In this document: piece by piece, positions 1 to 8,598 of the stretch
Position numbering within the stretch: the stretch's first letter is position 1
Layout: each line of letters begins with the position of its first letter
From: Zunongwangia profunda SM-A87
Lineage (GTDB): Bacteria; Bacteroidota; Bacteroidia; Flavobacteriales; Flavobacteriaceae
NCBI RefSeq assembly: GCF_000023465.1
Contig: NC_014041.1
Span: 1,509,001-1,573,000, forward strand
Length of the DNA: 64,000 nucleotides
Reading direction: 5' to 3'
The notes under the pieces: generated by a model
What the model saw: the letters and a program-made list of their open reading frames with translations, nothing else
Told to the model about the DNA's origin: nothing
Databases searched by the model: none
Made by a program: the position numbers and the translations under genes

Positions 1-346
1 GAGCAGGCGTTTTTACGTGATAAACATCCCCTTCTCTACTATAACTTAAGGATTGCTTTTTATCGTAAATAATACTATCGATCACCAGAGGTTGCTGAAG
101 ATCGATTTGCATAAAATTAGGATGGTCTTGCTGAACTACTTTATAGCTGATCTTATTCAATCCTGAAGTATATTTTTTATCAAAATCTGGTGTTACTGAA
201 ATGTCATAACGCATCACGTCCCACCAGGCTCTTTCAGGAGTAATACTTCCTCTAAGCGTATCGGCATGAGTAAATTGAGTTTCCTGAGCTTTTAAAGAAA
301 TTGCCGTGAAAATCAATAAAATCAGGAAATATAATTTGCTATTCAT
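1..346 (-). CDS. M1-family metallopeptidase, N-terminal part (runs off the window)
   Basis: The reverse strand reads from an ATG at 346 to the window edge without a stop, giving the first 115 residues. A signal peptide is visible (MNSKLYFLILLIFTAISLKA, then QE). The segment that follows, with RGSITPERAWWDVMRYDI and a beta-rich stretch, is the start of the N-terminal saddle domain of Bacteroidota M1 aminopeptidases. The catalytic HExxH region lies outside the window, so family assignment rests on this segment alone. The protein is probably exported and would trim N-terminal residues from peptides. Nothing unusual is seen in the part present. Confidence 0.7.
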   Translation of the reverse strand, partial: MNSKLYFLILLIFTAISLKAQETQFTHADTLRGSITPERAWWDVMRYDISVTPDFDKKYTSGLNKISYKVVQQDHPNFMQIDLQQPLVIDSIIYDKKQSLSYSREGDVYHVKTPA

Positions 347-654
347 AAGTATAAGTAGAGAGTTTAGCGTAAAGTTGTAAAATATTTGTTCAATAACCAA
401 TAAAAACTTGATTTATGGGTAATATAGTATCATTTAAAGTTAAAATATAAGGAACTCATGAGCATTTATGCTTTAGACATTTATAAAAACAAGAAAAGAT
501 AAAATAGAAAAAAGAATGTAAAAGAAAATTAATTTATGTAAATAACTGTTTATAATTATTAATGATTAAATTATGTAACAAAATCAATAAAACTAATACC
601 TATAACCAAATAAGCATTCATCACTCAAACGCAAAATCATTAATTAAAAAATTT

Positions 655-1002
655 ATGGACTATCAAACCAAAAAATGCCCTTATTGTGCAGAAACTATAA
701 AATCTGAAGCAATTAAATGCTGGCATTGCGGCGAACGTTTTGATACTGGCAGAATAAACGTCTCACAACAACCACAAGCACCAGTAACCGTTATTAATAA
801 TTATCCAAAATGGAGTGCAGGAGTAGCAATTTTACTTAGTATTTTCTTTCCTGGTGTTGGGCATATTTATAAAGGCGAAGTCTTAGTCGGAATTTTATGG
901 CTAATATTTGTGACCATAGGCTATATCTTATTCATTTTTCCCGGAATTATTTTACATCTTATCTGTATTGTTACTGCCGCCAGTGGCGATCCTTATAAAT
1001 AG
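655..1002 (+). CDS. Zinc-ribbon plus TM2-like membrane protein
   Basis: The open frame extends upstream to 562, but the ATG at 655 (MDYQTKKCPYCAETIK) places the zinc ribbon at the very N-terminus and is the better start, giving 115 residues. Two CxxC knuckles (CPYC and CWHC, about residues 8-24) form a zinc ribbon. A Gln/Pro/Asn-rich linker follows, then two hydrophobic segments (about residues 55-75 and 80-105) with the pattern GVGHIYKGE, as in TM2/small membrane families. The function of the family is not known. It stands alone, with long non-coding stretches on both sides. Confidence 0.7.
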   Translation: MDYQTKKCPYCAETIKSEAIKCWHCGERFDTGRINVSQQPQAPVTVINNYPKWSAGVAILLSIFFPGVGHIYKGEVLVGILWLIFVTIGYILFIFPGIILHLICIVTAASGDPYK

Positions 1003-1202
1003 ATTTTAATAAAATCCCGGACTAGTGATCTGATCAATAAATCGGGAAAACAATTATAATTTTTAAGACATCCAAACCTTTTAGTTCTCATTACTGGTGG
1101 AAATCACCACCACAATAAGATTAAATATGTAAGTTAAAGCAGTTGAAAATATCTTAATAATAGTAATTAATTGGCTGCAAAAATTAGATTTACGTAATAT
1201 TT

Positions 1203-1704
1203 TTAATTTTCAGCCTGCTTTACTAAATCAGATTCGAAATTGATCTTTTTAAAATTGATATCTTCTAAATTTAAAAGAACATCTATATAGATATTATAGG
1301 GAGCTGAGCTGACTCGTTTTCCCTAAATCAAACCGCCCTCAATAGTTATTGCATTATTATTTATCCAGGTACCAAAAGCTTCAAAATTCACTTTTATCGC
1401 TTAAAGCTCTTCATCGTCGTAACAAAATTCCTTTAGATCTGGAGCAATTTCAAAGAATATGTTTTCTCTGTAATCATCATCTGCAATATTCACACATTGC
1501 TCAGCAATAAAAGGATTAGCAAAAACCAGATGCTCACCATTATCGATAGCATATTTTGCTGGCATAAATTCTGCCACAGCTATTCCCTGGTTCTGCTCAT
1601 AAAAAGCACAAATGCATGTCTGGAGTACAATCTAAATTTTCATCATCATCACGGCTAAAGGCCAACAAGCTAAGAATCGAAAATAACGCCTATATTTTTT
1701 TCAT
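1203..1704 (-). pseudogene. Decayed lipoprotein gene, several stops and frameshifts
   Basis: Reading the minus strand from an ATG at 1704 gives MKKI, an in-frame TAG, then ALFSILSLLAFS and RDDDENLDCTPDMH. This is a lipoprotein signal peptide in which the lipobox Cys appears to have become Arg (SRDDD where SCDDD is expected). The frame then shifts into CAFYEQNQGIAVAEFMPAKY and continues to FCYDDEEL. A second shift gives KAIKVNFEAFGTWINNN, then one more TAG, and it ends in DLVKQAEN at 1203. Two stops and two frameshifts in a still readable protein point to recent loss. I do not recognise the family. The stretch between the neighbouring genes holds nothing else. Confidence 0.7.
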
Positions 1705-1788
1705 TTGTTTATATTTACTAATTAGATAATAGTTGGATTAAATGCTTGCCCGAATAAATTAGGGATATACATTTAAAAATTATCGATT

Positions 1789-1796
1789 TAGATTTG
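1789..1796 (+). promoter_or_regulatory. Putative -7 box (TAGATTTG) before the phosphoesterase gene
   Basis: TAGATTTG matches the Bacteroidota -7 consensus TAnnTTTG and lies 25 bases before the ATG at 1821. No clear TTTG -33 box is found at the usual spacing. Confidence 0.45.
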
Positions 1797-1820
1797 AATA
1801 CCGATCTTCAAATAGACTAA

Positions 1821-2660
1821 ATGAGACGAAAAAAGTTTTTAAAAAGGCTCGCCATTTTAGGCGGAATTGCAGCAATTCCAGGGCTGTATGCCTGGCAGGT
1901 TGAGCCATTTTGGTTAGAGTTTGTTCGGCACAAAATGCCGGTTAAAAATCTGCCTAAGCATCTTTACGGGAAAAGCCTAATGCAGATTAGTGATGTACAT
2001 ATAGGTGATTTTTTCGATTATCAGTACATTATAGATTCCTTTAAACGAGCCCAGCAATTAGACCCGGATTTTGTAGTCTATACCGGTGATTTTGTAACCT
2101 ATGAAGAACCAAAAAATCTGGAGCAGCTTGCTGAAGTTATACCCTATTTTCCTACAGGAAATTTAGGAAGTGTTGGAATTTTAGGAAATCACGATTATGG
2201 TATAGACTATAAAGAAGCGCACGTGGCCCAAAATATAATCGATCAATTGACTTCCCGAAACATCCAAATTTTAAGAAATGAAACCAAAGAATTAAACGGA
2301 CTCCATTTTCTGGGAATAGATGATTATTGGGGTATTAATTTTCACCCTGAAAATGCTACCCAAAATTATAATCCCAAAACTGCGAATATAGCCTTATGTC
2401 ATAATCCAGATGTTTGTGATCTGGATGTTTGGAATAGTTATCAAGGCTGGATTTTAAGTGGCCATACCCATGGCGGGCAATGTAAACCGCCTTTTTTAAG
2501 AGCTCCTATTTTACCGGTAGAAAATAAACGTTACGATGCCGGGATTATCGATCTTTATGATGGGAGAACGCTCTATATAAACCGTGCCTTGGGATGTTTG
2601 CGCCAGATGCGATTTAATGTACGACCAGAAATCACCATTTTTGAATTACAACCCGCATAA
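1821..2660 (+). CDS. Membrane-associated metallophosphoesterase (calcineurin-like)
   Basis: This 279-residue protein has an Arg/Lys-rich start followed by a hydrophobic helix (about 9-25), a signal anchor that may be Tat-like. The complete calcineurin-like phosphoesterase motif set is present: DVH (D58, H60), GD (D90), GNHD (N123, H124), an isolated His at 194 and GHTHGG (H215, H217). These residues bind two metal ions. The arrangement resembles the YkuE/YaeI group, of which some members are reported to act on lipid-linked phosphate such as UDP-diacylglucosamine; the substrate here is not known. The next gene starts 8 bases after the stop, so the two are probably co-transcribed. Confidence 0.85.
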   Translation: MRRKKFLKRLAILGGIAAIPGLYAWQVEPFWLEFVRHKMPVKNLPKHLYGKSLMQISDVHIGDFFDYQYIIDSFKRAQQLDPDFVVYTGDFVTYEEPKNLEQLAEVIPYFPTGNLGSVGILGNHDYGIDYKEAHVAQNIIDQLTSRNIQILRNETKELNGLHFLGIDDYWGINFHPENATQNYNPKTANIALCHNPDVCDLDVWNSYQGWILSGHTHGGQCKPPFLRAPILPVENKRYDAGIIDLYDGRTLYINRALGCLRQMRFNVRPEITIFELQPA

Positions 2661-2667
2661 ATTTAAT

Positions 2668-3873
2668 ATGAAATCACCCAACCTAAACCCTGTCACTCCC
2701 GATACTCGTATCGAAATTCTGGACATTTGGCGTGGGGTTGCGGTTTTCGGAATTTTCGTCGTAAATATTGAAATCATGAACGCGGTGTTTATGAATCAGG
2801 ATATGTATTACGATCAGTCGGCAGGAAGGTTTGATACGCTAATTCAACGAATTTTACAGCTATTTTTTTACACTAAATTCTTCCCGATATTCTCATTATT
2901 ATTCGGGATGGGCATCGCCATGCAGCTTGAGAAACTGAAGCATAGAAAAAAGAATAGCCTTTTTATGCTTAAACGCATGCTTATTTTATTTGTAATTGGT
3001 ATGCTACATGTCCTGGTGCTTTGGGGAGGTGATGTGATTCATCTTTATGCGATTTTAGGTATTTTTATCTACTTTTTGTATCAACTAAATAGCAAATGTT
3101 TACTCCTATTGTGTCTTTTTATTTTAGTATTTCCTCTTTATGATTTGATTGCTGAATATATGTTCTCCCGGATAAATTATTCACCTGAAAGATTTTTAGA
3201 AAAATATAACTTCGAAACGGTCACTAAGATTTTAAGAAATGGAAGCTACAAACAAGCTTTAACTTTCAGGATTTTGGAATATTGCGCTAATCTCCCGGTT
3301 TTGTTGGTGTTTTTAGCGCCGATTGCTTTTTCCATGATGCTTTTAGGAGCAGCATTCGTGAAATCGGGTAAACTTTTAAGGCTTAAAGATTTTATCTTAA
3401 AAAATAAAAATGCATTTATTTGGCTGTTTACTATCACCACTATATACCGAATTATTTTTCTGTTTATTTTACCCAATTTCGATCTTTACAAAGGTGATTT
3501 TTTTAATCCTATCTGGCTTAAATTAATGGTAATTTGCGATACGCTTTTTGGTCTTTTTTATATGTGGTTTATCGCGTGGTTGTGGTTTACAGGAAAGTTA
3601 ACCGGTTTCTTGAAACGTTTCCAGCCCGTTGGAAAGATGGCGCTTAGCAATTATATTTTTCAAAGCTTAATAGGAGTGTTGATTTTTAGTGGAATTGGAT
3701 TTTCGATGTATCAGAAAATGAGCTTACTGCAATGCTTTATTACTGCTACAGTCTTGTTTATACTTCAGGTGGTGTTAAGTCAATTGTGGCTTCAGTACTT
3801 TAAATTTGGTCCTTTAGAATGGTGTTGGCGTTGCCTGAGCTACGGAAAACTATTCAGCATAAAAAAAGATTAA
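2668..3873 (+). CDS. DUF418 polytopic membrane protein
   Basis: The frame is open back to 2584, inside the preceding gene, but the ATG at 2668 (MKSPNLNPVTPDTRIEILD) gives the usual start of the family, 401 residues. The N-terminal RIEILDIWRGVAVFGIFVVN segment is the typical opening of DUF418/YeiB-like proteins. Around eight to ten hydrophobic helices follow. The C-terminal part (about 330-400), with GKMALSNYIFQSLIG and GPLEWCWRCL, is the DUF418 signature. Family members are inner-membrane proteins suggested to be transporters or acyltransferase-like, without an established role. It lies between a phosphoesterase and an amidase, each with very short gaps. Confidence 0.85.
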   Translation: MKSPNLNPVTPDTRIEILDIWRGVAVFGIFVVNIEIMNAVFMNQDMYYDQSAGRFDTLIQRILQLFFYTKFFPIFSLLFGMGIAMQLEKLKHRKKNSLFMLKRMLILFVIGMLHVLVLWGGDVIHLYAILGIFIYFLYQLNSKCLLLLCLFILVFPLYDLIAEYMFSRINYSPERFLEKYNFETVTKILRNGSYKQALTFRILEYCANLPVLLVFLAPIAFSMMLLGAAFVKSGKLLRLKDFILKNKNAFIWLFTITTIYRIIFLFILPNFDLYKGDFFNPIWLKLMVICDTLFGLFYMWFIAWLWFTGKLTGFLKRFQPVGKMALSNYIFQSLIGVLIFSGIGFSMYQKMSLLQCFITATVLFILQVVLSQLWLQYFKFGPLEWCWRCLSYGKLFSIKKD

Positions 3874-3879
3874 ACGGAA

Positions 3880-4578
3880 ATGAAAATAGCACTGGCCCAA
3901 CTGCAATCGGAATCGGGAAATATTAAAGCGAATATAAAAAAGCATCTCGATTATATCGACAAAGCAGCTGCGGCAAAAGCAGATTTTATAGTTTTCCCAG
4001 AACTTTCTTTAACCAACTACGAACCGCATTTGGCAAGAGAGCTCGCATTTAAACAAAACGACAGCAAACTAACAATTTTCAAAGATTATAGCACCAAATA
4101 TAAGCTGGCAATTGGCCTTGGGTTACCTTTAAAGTTGAATAATAAAATTCATATTGCGATGGCTATTTTTAAGCCCAAAAGCGATATTCAGTTTTACTTT
4201 AAACAATATTTACACGAGGATGAACACCCTTTTTTCCATCCAAAAAAAAGTGACTCTATAATCCAATTTCAGAAGAAAAAAATAAAACTGGCCATTTGCT
4301 ATGAAATAACTGTAGAAGAACATCTACAGGATATAATTTTAGAAAAAGTTGATTTCTACGTGGCTAGTGTGGCTAAACATAAAAAAGGTATGGAAGATGC
4401 TGAACATCGTCTTCGGTTTATTTCAGACAACTATAAAATTCCTGTGTTATTGGTGAATAATACTGGTAAAGCTGATGAAATGAATTGCTGCGGAAATAGT
4501 TTTGCCTATAATCGTTATGCTGAAAAAATTGAAAGCTTAAATGCAGAAGAATCCCTTTTGATAATTAATGCTGAATAG
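3880..4578 (+). CDS. Carbon-nitrogen hydrolase (nitrilase superfamily amidase)
   Basis: The 232-residue protein carries the Glu-Lys-Cys catalytic triad of the nitrilase superfamily: E41 in VFPELSLTNY, K108 in FYFKQYLHEDE and C140 in LAICYEITVEEH. It has no signal peptide, so it is cytoplasmic. At 232 residues it is slightly shorter than most members (260-300), with the missing part at the C-terminal end. The family cleaves amide or nitrile bonds; the substrate cannot be told. It starts 6 bases after the DUF418 gene and looks like the third member of that transcription unit. Confidence 0.8.
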   Translation: MKIALAQLQSESGNIKANIKKHLDYIDKAAAAKADFIVFPELSLTNYEPHLARELAFKQNDSKLTIFKDYSTKYKLAIGLGLPLKLNNKIHIAMAIFKPKSDIQFYFKQYLHEDEHPFFHPKKSDSIIQFQKKKIKLAICYEITVEEHLQDIILEKVDFYVASVAKHKKGMEDAEHRLRFISDNYKIPVLLVNNTGKADEMNCCGNSFAYNRYAEKIESLNAEESLLIINAE

Positions 4579-4626
4579 CGGTAAGATATATTTAATTTAC
4601 TTACATTGCTTTAATTTTTGAAATAG

Positions 4627-5157
4627 ATGGAAGTACACATTAGACAGGAAAAGCCCGAAGATCACGAAGATGTCTTTAGCCTTATTGAAGCTGCATTTCT
4701 ACATGAATCAAATAGTGATCACCAGGAACAGTTTTTAGTAGACCGCATCAGAAAATCTTACGCGTTTATACCTGAACTTTCGCTTGTTGCTGAGGTAGAT
4801 AATAAACTTGTGGGTTATGTATTACTAAGTGAAATTACCATCCAAAACGACAAAAATAAATTCCCTGCTTTGGCACTGGCTCCCGTGGCTGTTTTACCTG
4901 AATTTCAATCAAAAGGAATAGGCTCTAAGCTTCTTAAACAGGCACATCAAAAAGCACGGGAACTGGATTATAAACTTGTAATTGTACTGGGGCATGAAGA
5001 ATATTATCCAAGATTTGAATACGAACCGGCTATAAACTTTGATATTCAGGCGCCCTTTGAGGTCCCAAAAAAGAACTTTATGCTAAAGGAGCTAGTACCC
5101 GATGCTGCAAAGCATATTTTTGGAATTGTAGTATACCCCGAAGAATTTCATATATAA
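4627..5157 (+). CDS. GNAT-family N-acetyltransferase (YhbS-like)
   Basis: This 176-residue protein is a single GNAT fold. The acetyl-CoA pyrophosphate loop is visible as LPEFQSKGIGSKLLKQA (about residues 96-112), preceded by ALAPVAVLP. The C-terminal GHEEYYPRFEYEPA is typical of the YhbS-like subgroup. The acceptor substrate is not known. It is last in the rightward run from 1821 and is followed by a hairpin that may end transcription. Confidence 0.8.
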   Translation: MEVHIRQEKPEDHEDVFSLIEAAFLHESNSDHQEQFLVDRIRKSYAFIPELSLVAEVDNKLVGYVLLSEITIQNDKNKFPALALAPVAVLPEFQSKGIGSKLLKQAHQKARELDYKLVIVLGHEEYYPRFEYEPAINFDIQAPFEVPKKNFMLKELVPDAAKHIFGIVVYPEEFHI

Positions 5158-5186
5158 AAAGACCAACCGCATCCGGATGGACTTTT
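5157..5186. terminator. Hairpin between convergent genes
   Basis: AAAAG and CTTTT arms enclose CCA/TGG and CCG/CGG pairs, each separated by an A-A mismatch, with a CATC loop. The structure is symmetric and A/T-flanked, so it could terminate both the GNAT gene and the convergent DinB gene. Confidence 0.45.
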
Positions 5187-5208
5187 AATTATTATCGATT
5201 TTAAATAT

Positions 5209-5850
5209 TTATTCTTCCGGAAAATTTTCAGCCTGCATCACCTCTTCAATCTGTAATGTGTGCCTGGCCGTGTGTCCGGCAATAAATAATAAGGATTGAT
5301 AGCCGTCTACCGGACCAAAAGGAGAATCTGAAATATGATTTCTTAGATCTTCTTCAGTTTGATCGTTGATAAAGTCCATAATTTCATCGCGTTGTTCATC
5401 AAAGGCTTCTAAAGCGGCTTCTGGAGATTCGTAAGTTCCATTAGGCATTAAAGACTCACTCGCCTGAGCTTTAGTAGATCTATCGGTAATTCCAGCGATA
5501 AGATCTTCATCGCTCATTTTAACTTCGCTTTTGCGTTCTGGATTAGCATCACCTTCTAAAGCGGCTTTGGTCATTCCAAATAGCATTTTTTCGGTTTTAA
5601 TAATATGTTCGAGACACTGACTAACCGACCAACGGTTTGGTGCAGGTTTAAAACTCAGCTGCTTTTCAGAAAGGCCATTAATATGATCTTCAATCGTTTT
5701 TCTGGTTTCTTTAAAGTATTCCTTTAAATCTATTTTGATAGCTTCTTTTATTGAAATTTCAGAACGATCAGATATTAAAATTTCAGTTTTTGGGACGCTG
5801 GTGAAAGACATGGCAAATAAAGCACAAACCGGAATAAATAGTTTTTTCAT
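5209..5850 (-). CDS. Exported DinB-family protein
   Basis: The 213-residue protein begins with a signal peptide (MKKLFIPVCALFAMSFTS). The DinB four-helix bundle follows from about residue 45. Metal-binding His candidates are in SQCLEHIIKTEK (about residue 87) and GHTARHTLQIEE (near the C-terminus), as in DinB_2/YfiT-like proteins. These act as metal-dependent thiol-S-transferases or have unknown activity. It is convergent with the GNAT gene and is probably monocistronic. Confidence 0.8.
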   Translation of the reverse strand: MKKLFIPVCALFAMSFTSVPKTEILISDRSEISIKEAIKIDLKEYFKETRKTIEDHINGLSEKQLSFKPAPNRWSVSQCLEHIIKTEKMLFGMTKAALEGDANPERKSEVKMSDEDLIAGITDRSTKAQASESLMPNGTYESPEAALEAFDEQRDEIMDFINDQTEEDLRNHISDSPFGPVDGYQSLLFIAGHTARHTLQIEEVMQAENFPEE

Positions 5851-5929
5851 AGTAGTAGTTATTGTTGATCTCTAATTTATAATGTATAGTTTTTTTGCAT
5901 GATTTTGATATTCATTATTTCCCGAATTA

Positions 5930-6286
5930 TTAACGCTCAACCACGTAGGACGTCATCCGTTTAATTTTGGGATCTTTAAAGGAGTTAAATTCATAAACAT
6001 CGCAAAAAGAAAAGCTTTGATCTTCAGCTTTAGGAGCTACTATCTTCATATTTCCGTTAACACAGGCTTTTTTACCATGCGTAATGACATCTACAAGCTC
6101 CAGCTCACTGTTAAATTCTTTCATATCTTTAAGCGCCTCTGCAAACTGTGTTTTTCCCTTAATTTCCTTTTTACCAATCATGATCCAATGAAAGTCTTCA
6201 GTAACCTGATCCAGCATAAATTGATGATTCCCATTAGCAAAAGCTTCATTAAATTGAATCAAAAGTTTTTCCTTTTTATTTTCCAT
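5930..6286 (-). CDS. NTF2/SnoaL-like small protein
   Basis: The 118-residue protein has the SnoaL/NTF2-like pattern: an N-terminal helix (KLLIQFNEAFANGNHQFMLD), then DFHWIMIGKKEIKGK, then curved-sheet strands ending in FNSFKDPKIKRMTSYV. Such cone-shaped proteins bind small ligands or act as isomerases or hydrolases; no catalytic residue can be assigned here. There is no signal peptide. It lies 79 bases downstream of the DinB gene on the same strand. Confidence 0.7.
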   Translation of the reverse strand: MENKKEKLLIQFNEAFANGNHQFMLDQVTEDFHWIMIGKKEIKGKTQFAEALKDMKEFNSELELVDVITHGKKACVNGNMKIVAPKAEDQSFSFCDVYEFNSFKDPKIKRMTSYVVER

Positions 6287-6405
6287 TTCAAAGTATTTAT
6301 AAACTATTCTGAAAAATACCTATAATTTCTTTAAATACCTATCTAAAAAACCGGCGGTTATCGCCTAATATTAGTAAATTGCTCATAAATCATCATTGAT
6401 TAAAA

Positions 6406-6816
6406 ATGGAATCATCAAAAGTCGAGCCAGGAAGAAATTTAGAAACTTATAGAATTTTATTCATTATAAAGGCAGTTTTAAATTTACTCATTTGCTTCGT
6501 AGGCCTGATGTACATGGTGATGGGTGTTGCTTTTACCAATGCAGATATACCCGACGATTTTCCGTTTAATTACTTCAACTTGATATTCTTTATTTTCGGA
6601 GGTCTTTTTATTCTATTCTCTATTATAATAACCGTACTTACCTTTTTAGCGGCTAAATATCTTAGAGAGCATAAAAATGCTACGTTTATAATTGTAGTTT
6701 CTGTAATAAACTGTTTAACTGGTATTTTAGGTATTGTTCTCGGGATTTTAACTATTATTGAGATTCAAAAACCAGAGGTAAGCGCTTTATTTGAAGCGAA
6801 TAAAATCAAAAATTGA
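6406..6816 (+). CDS. Four-helix membrane protein of unknown function
   Basis: The 136-residue protein starts with a short cytoplasmic tail and has four predicted transmembrane segments, at about residues 18-40, 60-85, 95-115 and a shorter one at 108-125. I do not recognise a named family with certainty; it resembles small DUF4064-like membrane proteins. The next gene begins 4 bases after its stop, so the two probably form an operon with the Coa1-like gene. Confidence 0.6.
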   Translation: MESSKVEPGRNLETYRILFIIKAVLNLLICFVGLMYMVMGVAFTNADIPDDFPFNYFNLIFFIFGGLFILFSIIITVLTFLAAKYLREHKNATFIIVVSVINCLTGILGIVLGILTIIEIQKPEVSALFEANKIKN

Positions 6817-6820
6817 ACAC

Positions 6821-7219
6821 ATGAAAAAATGGTTGGTAATTAGTATTGGCATTATAGCAGTATTATTGATTTTAGCATTCTCTACCACAAATTTAGGTAC
6901 TCATATTTCTAATTTTACCGAAATCTATGCCGATGAAGGCCTTCATAAAGATGCTTTGGATATAGCGAATAACGACCCTAAAGTTACAGATTACTTCGGC
7001 ACAATAAGCTTAAAGGATAACCTTTCCCTTTTAAACGGTGATGTGCAGTATAGCGAAGATCATAACAAAGTTGAACTTACTTTTAAGTTTAAAGGAAGTA
7101 AAGCAAATGGCGTTATCGATATTAAAGCCGCTCGTAATGCAGGAGAATGGGAATATAAAGCAATTATACTACGCAACAAAGACAAGAAAATAGAATTAGT
7201 AGAAAGTTCTAAGGTTTAA
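6821..7219 (+). CDS. Coa1/Tim21-like membrane-anchored protein
   Basis: The frame opens at 6791 inside the previous gene, but the ATG at 6821 (MKKWLVISIGIIAVLLILAF) gives a clean membrane anchor and a 132-residue product. After the anchor, the pattern ALDIANNDPKVTDYFG, then GDVQY and KANGVIDIKAARNAGEWEYK, matches the Coa1/Tim21 fold found in cytochrome oxidase assembly factors. A cytochrome oxidase operon starts 450 bases downstream, so a role in oxidase assembly is plausible. That link is inferred from context only. Confidence 0.6.
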   Translation: MKKWLVISIGIIAVLLILAFSTTNLGTHISNFTEIYADEGLHKDALDIANNDPKVTDYFGTISLKDNLSLLNGDVQYSEDHNKVELTFKFKGSKANGVIDIKAARNAGEWEYKAIILRNKDKKIELVESSKV

Positions 7220-7668
7220 AGTTCACGGTTTAAAGCCATTCAAAATTCAACATTGAAAATTCCAGGTTGGTCCTAAATGGAATGAAGAAGTTTGTTTTCA
7301 GTATTCAGTTTACAATTTAAGCTATATAATATACATTCATCAGCATTCAAAATTTTGGTCAAATTCACTGTGATCACAGTGCACTCTCTAACATATTTTC
7401 AAATCGACTTATTTTTAAATCTTACTCCCAGATTCATCTTAACTTCTCTAATTTCCAATTTCGCCACACCCCTTTTCTCCAAATTATACACTTCAACTTA
7501 AATACCTATCTGTTTATCGGTTAAAAACAGCTTAAAATTAATAAAAGAGTAAGAATAGATTTAATTTGTAAATACAACATTATTTTTTTCACTTAATTTA
7601 ACATTTAAATTATCGAAAAGACTTTCCGTAAAATATAAATATTATATTTGTTAACACTTATAGAGTAG
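7220..7668. other. Non-coding stretch before the oxidase operon, with a 16-bp palindrome
   Basis: No convincing gene is seen; the open frame at 7292-7501 has no protein-like composition. CACTGTGATCACAGTG at 7366-7381 is a perfect palindrome and could be an operator. The stretch before it, with ATTCAAAATTCAACATTGAAAA-like runs, is the low-complexity spacer common in these genomes. Confidence 0.5.
7643..7650 (+). promoter_or_regulatory. Putative -7 box (TATATTTG) of the respiratory operon
   Basis: TATATTTG fits TAnnTTTG and lies 18 bases before the coxB ATG, which would give a very short leader. No TTTG is present at -33, so activation by a regulator is possible. Confidence 0.45.
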
Positions 7669-8598
7669 ATGATAGCAGTATTACCCTTTTACAGTACCCA
7701 AGTACTGGAGTACACTAATTTCCTATATTGGTCTTTTGCCGTTGTAGCCGCTATAATTCTGGGGCTTGTGATTTTTTTCACGTATAGATACACCACCAAA
7801 TACAAAGCGAAAAGTCCAAAAGACAAACCACAAAATGGATCCTTAAACCATAAGTTTGAGGCTTTCGCCCTTATCACTTCTTTTCTCATCACTGTATTTT
7901 TTATGTTTTTTACCGTTCAGTCGATGAAGGAGATACAAACCATACCTGATGATCCTAAGCCGGATATTATCATCACCGGGCATCAATGGTGGTGGGAAGC
8001 AGAATATCCAAATAGTAAAGTAATTACGTCTAACGAAGTTCATATTCCGGCAGGAAAAAAAGTATTATTAGCGCTTAATTCCGCAGATGTCATCCACAGC
8101 TGGTGGGTGCCAGAATTAGGTCGGAAAATAGATATGATTCCCGGAATGACCAATTATATGTGGATGTATGCCGAAAAACCCGGAGAATATTTAGGGACTT
8201 GTAGTGAGTTCTGCGGAATGCAGCACGCACGAATGCGTATACGGGTTATTGCCGATGATGAAGCGAATTTTAAAAAATGGCAGGAAGAACAACTGGAACC
8301 CGTGATTACTGAAGGTAGTGCACTTTTTGAAAAAGGGAGAAACCTATTTGAGCAAAAAACCTGTACCAACTGCCACGCAATCAACGGAACCAGTTATAAC
8401 GAAAATATTGGTCCAAATCTCACCCATTTTGCAAGCAGAAAACGGTTTTTGGGAGATTTTAAAGAAGTAAATACTACCAATTTAAGAGCTTGGCTTCATG
8501 ACCCACAAAAGGTAAAAGAAGGCGCAAAAATGCCCAACTTTATCCTTTCTGACCAAGAACTCAATGCACTCGTAGAATATATTATACACCTTAAATGA
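7669..8598 (+). CDS. coxB: Cytochrome c oxidase subunit II with fused cytochrome c domain
   Basis: The 309-residue protein has two transmembrane helices (about 18-40 and 66-85) and a cupredoxin domain with the full CuA ligand set: H143, C178, E180, C182, H186 and M189 in CSEFCGMQHARM. A class I cytochrome c domain is fused at the C-terminus, with CTNCH at 232-236 and a likely axial Met at 288 (KMPNF). This makes the enzyme caa3-type, receiving electrons from a tethered heme. It starts the operon and overlaps coxA by 4 bases. No lipobox is evident. Confidence 0.95.
   Translation: MIAVLPFYSTQVLEYTNFLYWSFAVVAAIILGLVIFFTYRYTTKYKAKSPKDKPQNGSLNHKFEAFALITSFLITVFFMFFTVQSMKEIQTIPDDPKPDIIITGHQWWWEAEYPNSKVITSNEVHIPAGKKVLLALNSADVIHSWWVPELGRKIDMIPGMTNYMWMYAEKPGEYLGTCSEFCGMQHARMRIRVIADDEANFKKWQEEQLEPVITEGSALFEKGRNLFEQKTCTNCHAINGTSYNENIGPNLTHFASRKRFLGDFKEVNTTNLRAWLHDPQKVKEGAKMPNFILSDQELNALVEYIIHLK

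Noticed and set aside
7292..7501. Open frame of 69 codons before coxB
   Set aside because: Its composition is Phe/Thr/Ser-rich without any protein-like pattern, and it lies in low-complexity spacer DNA that includes a palindrome.
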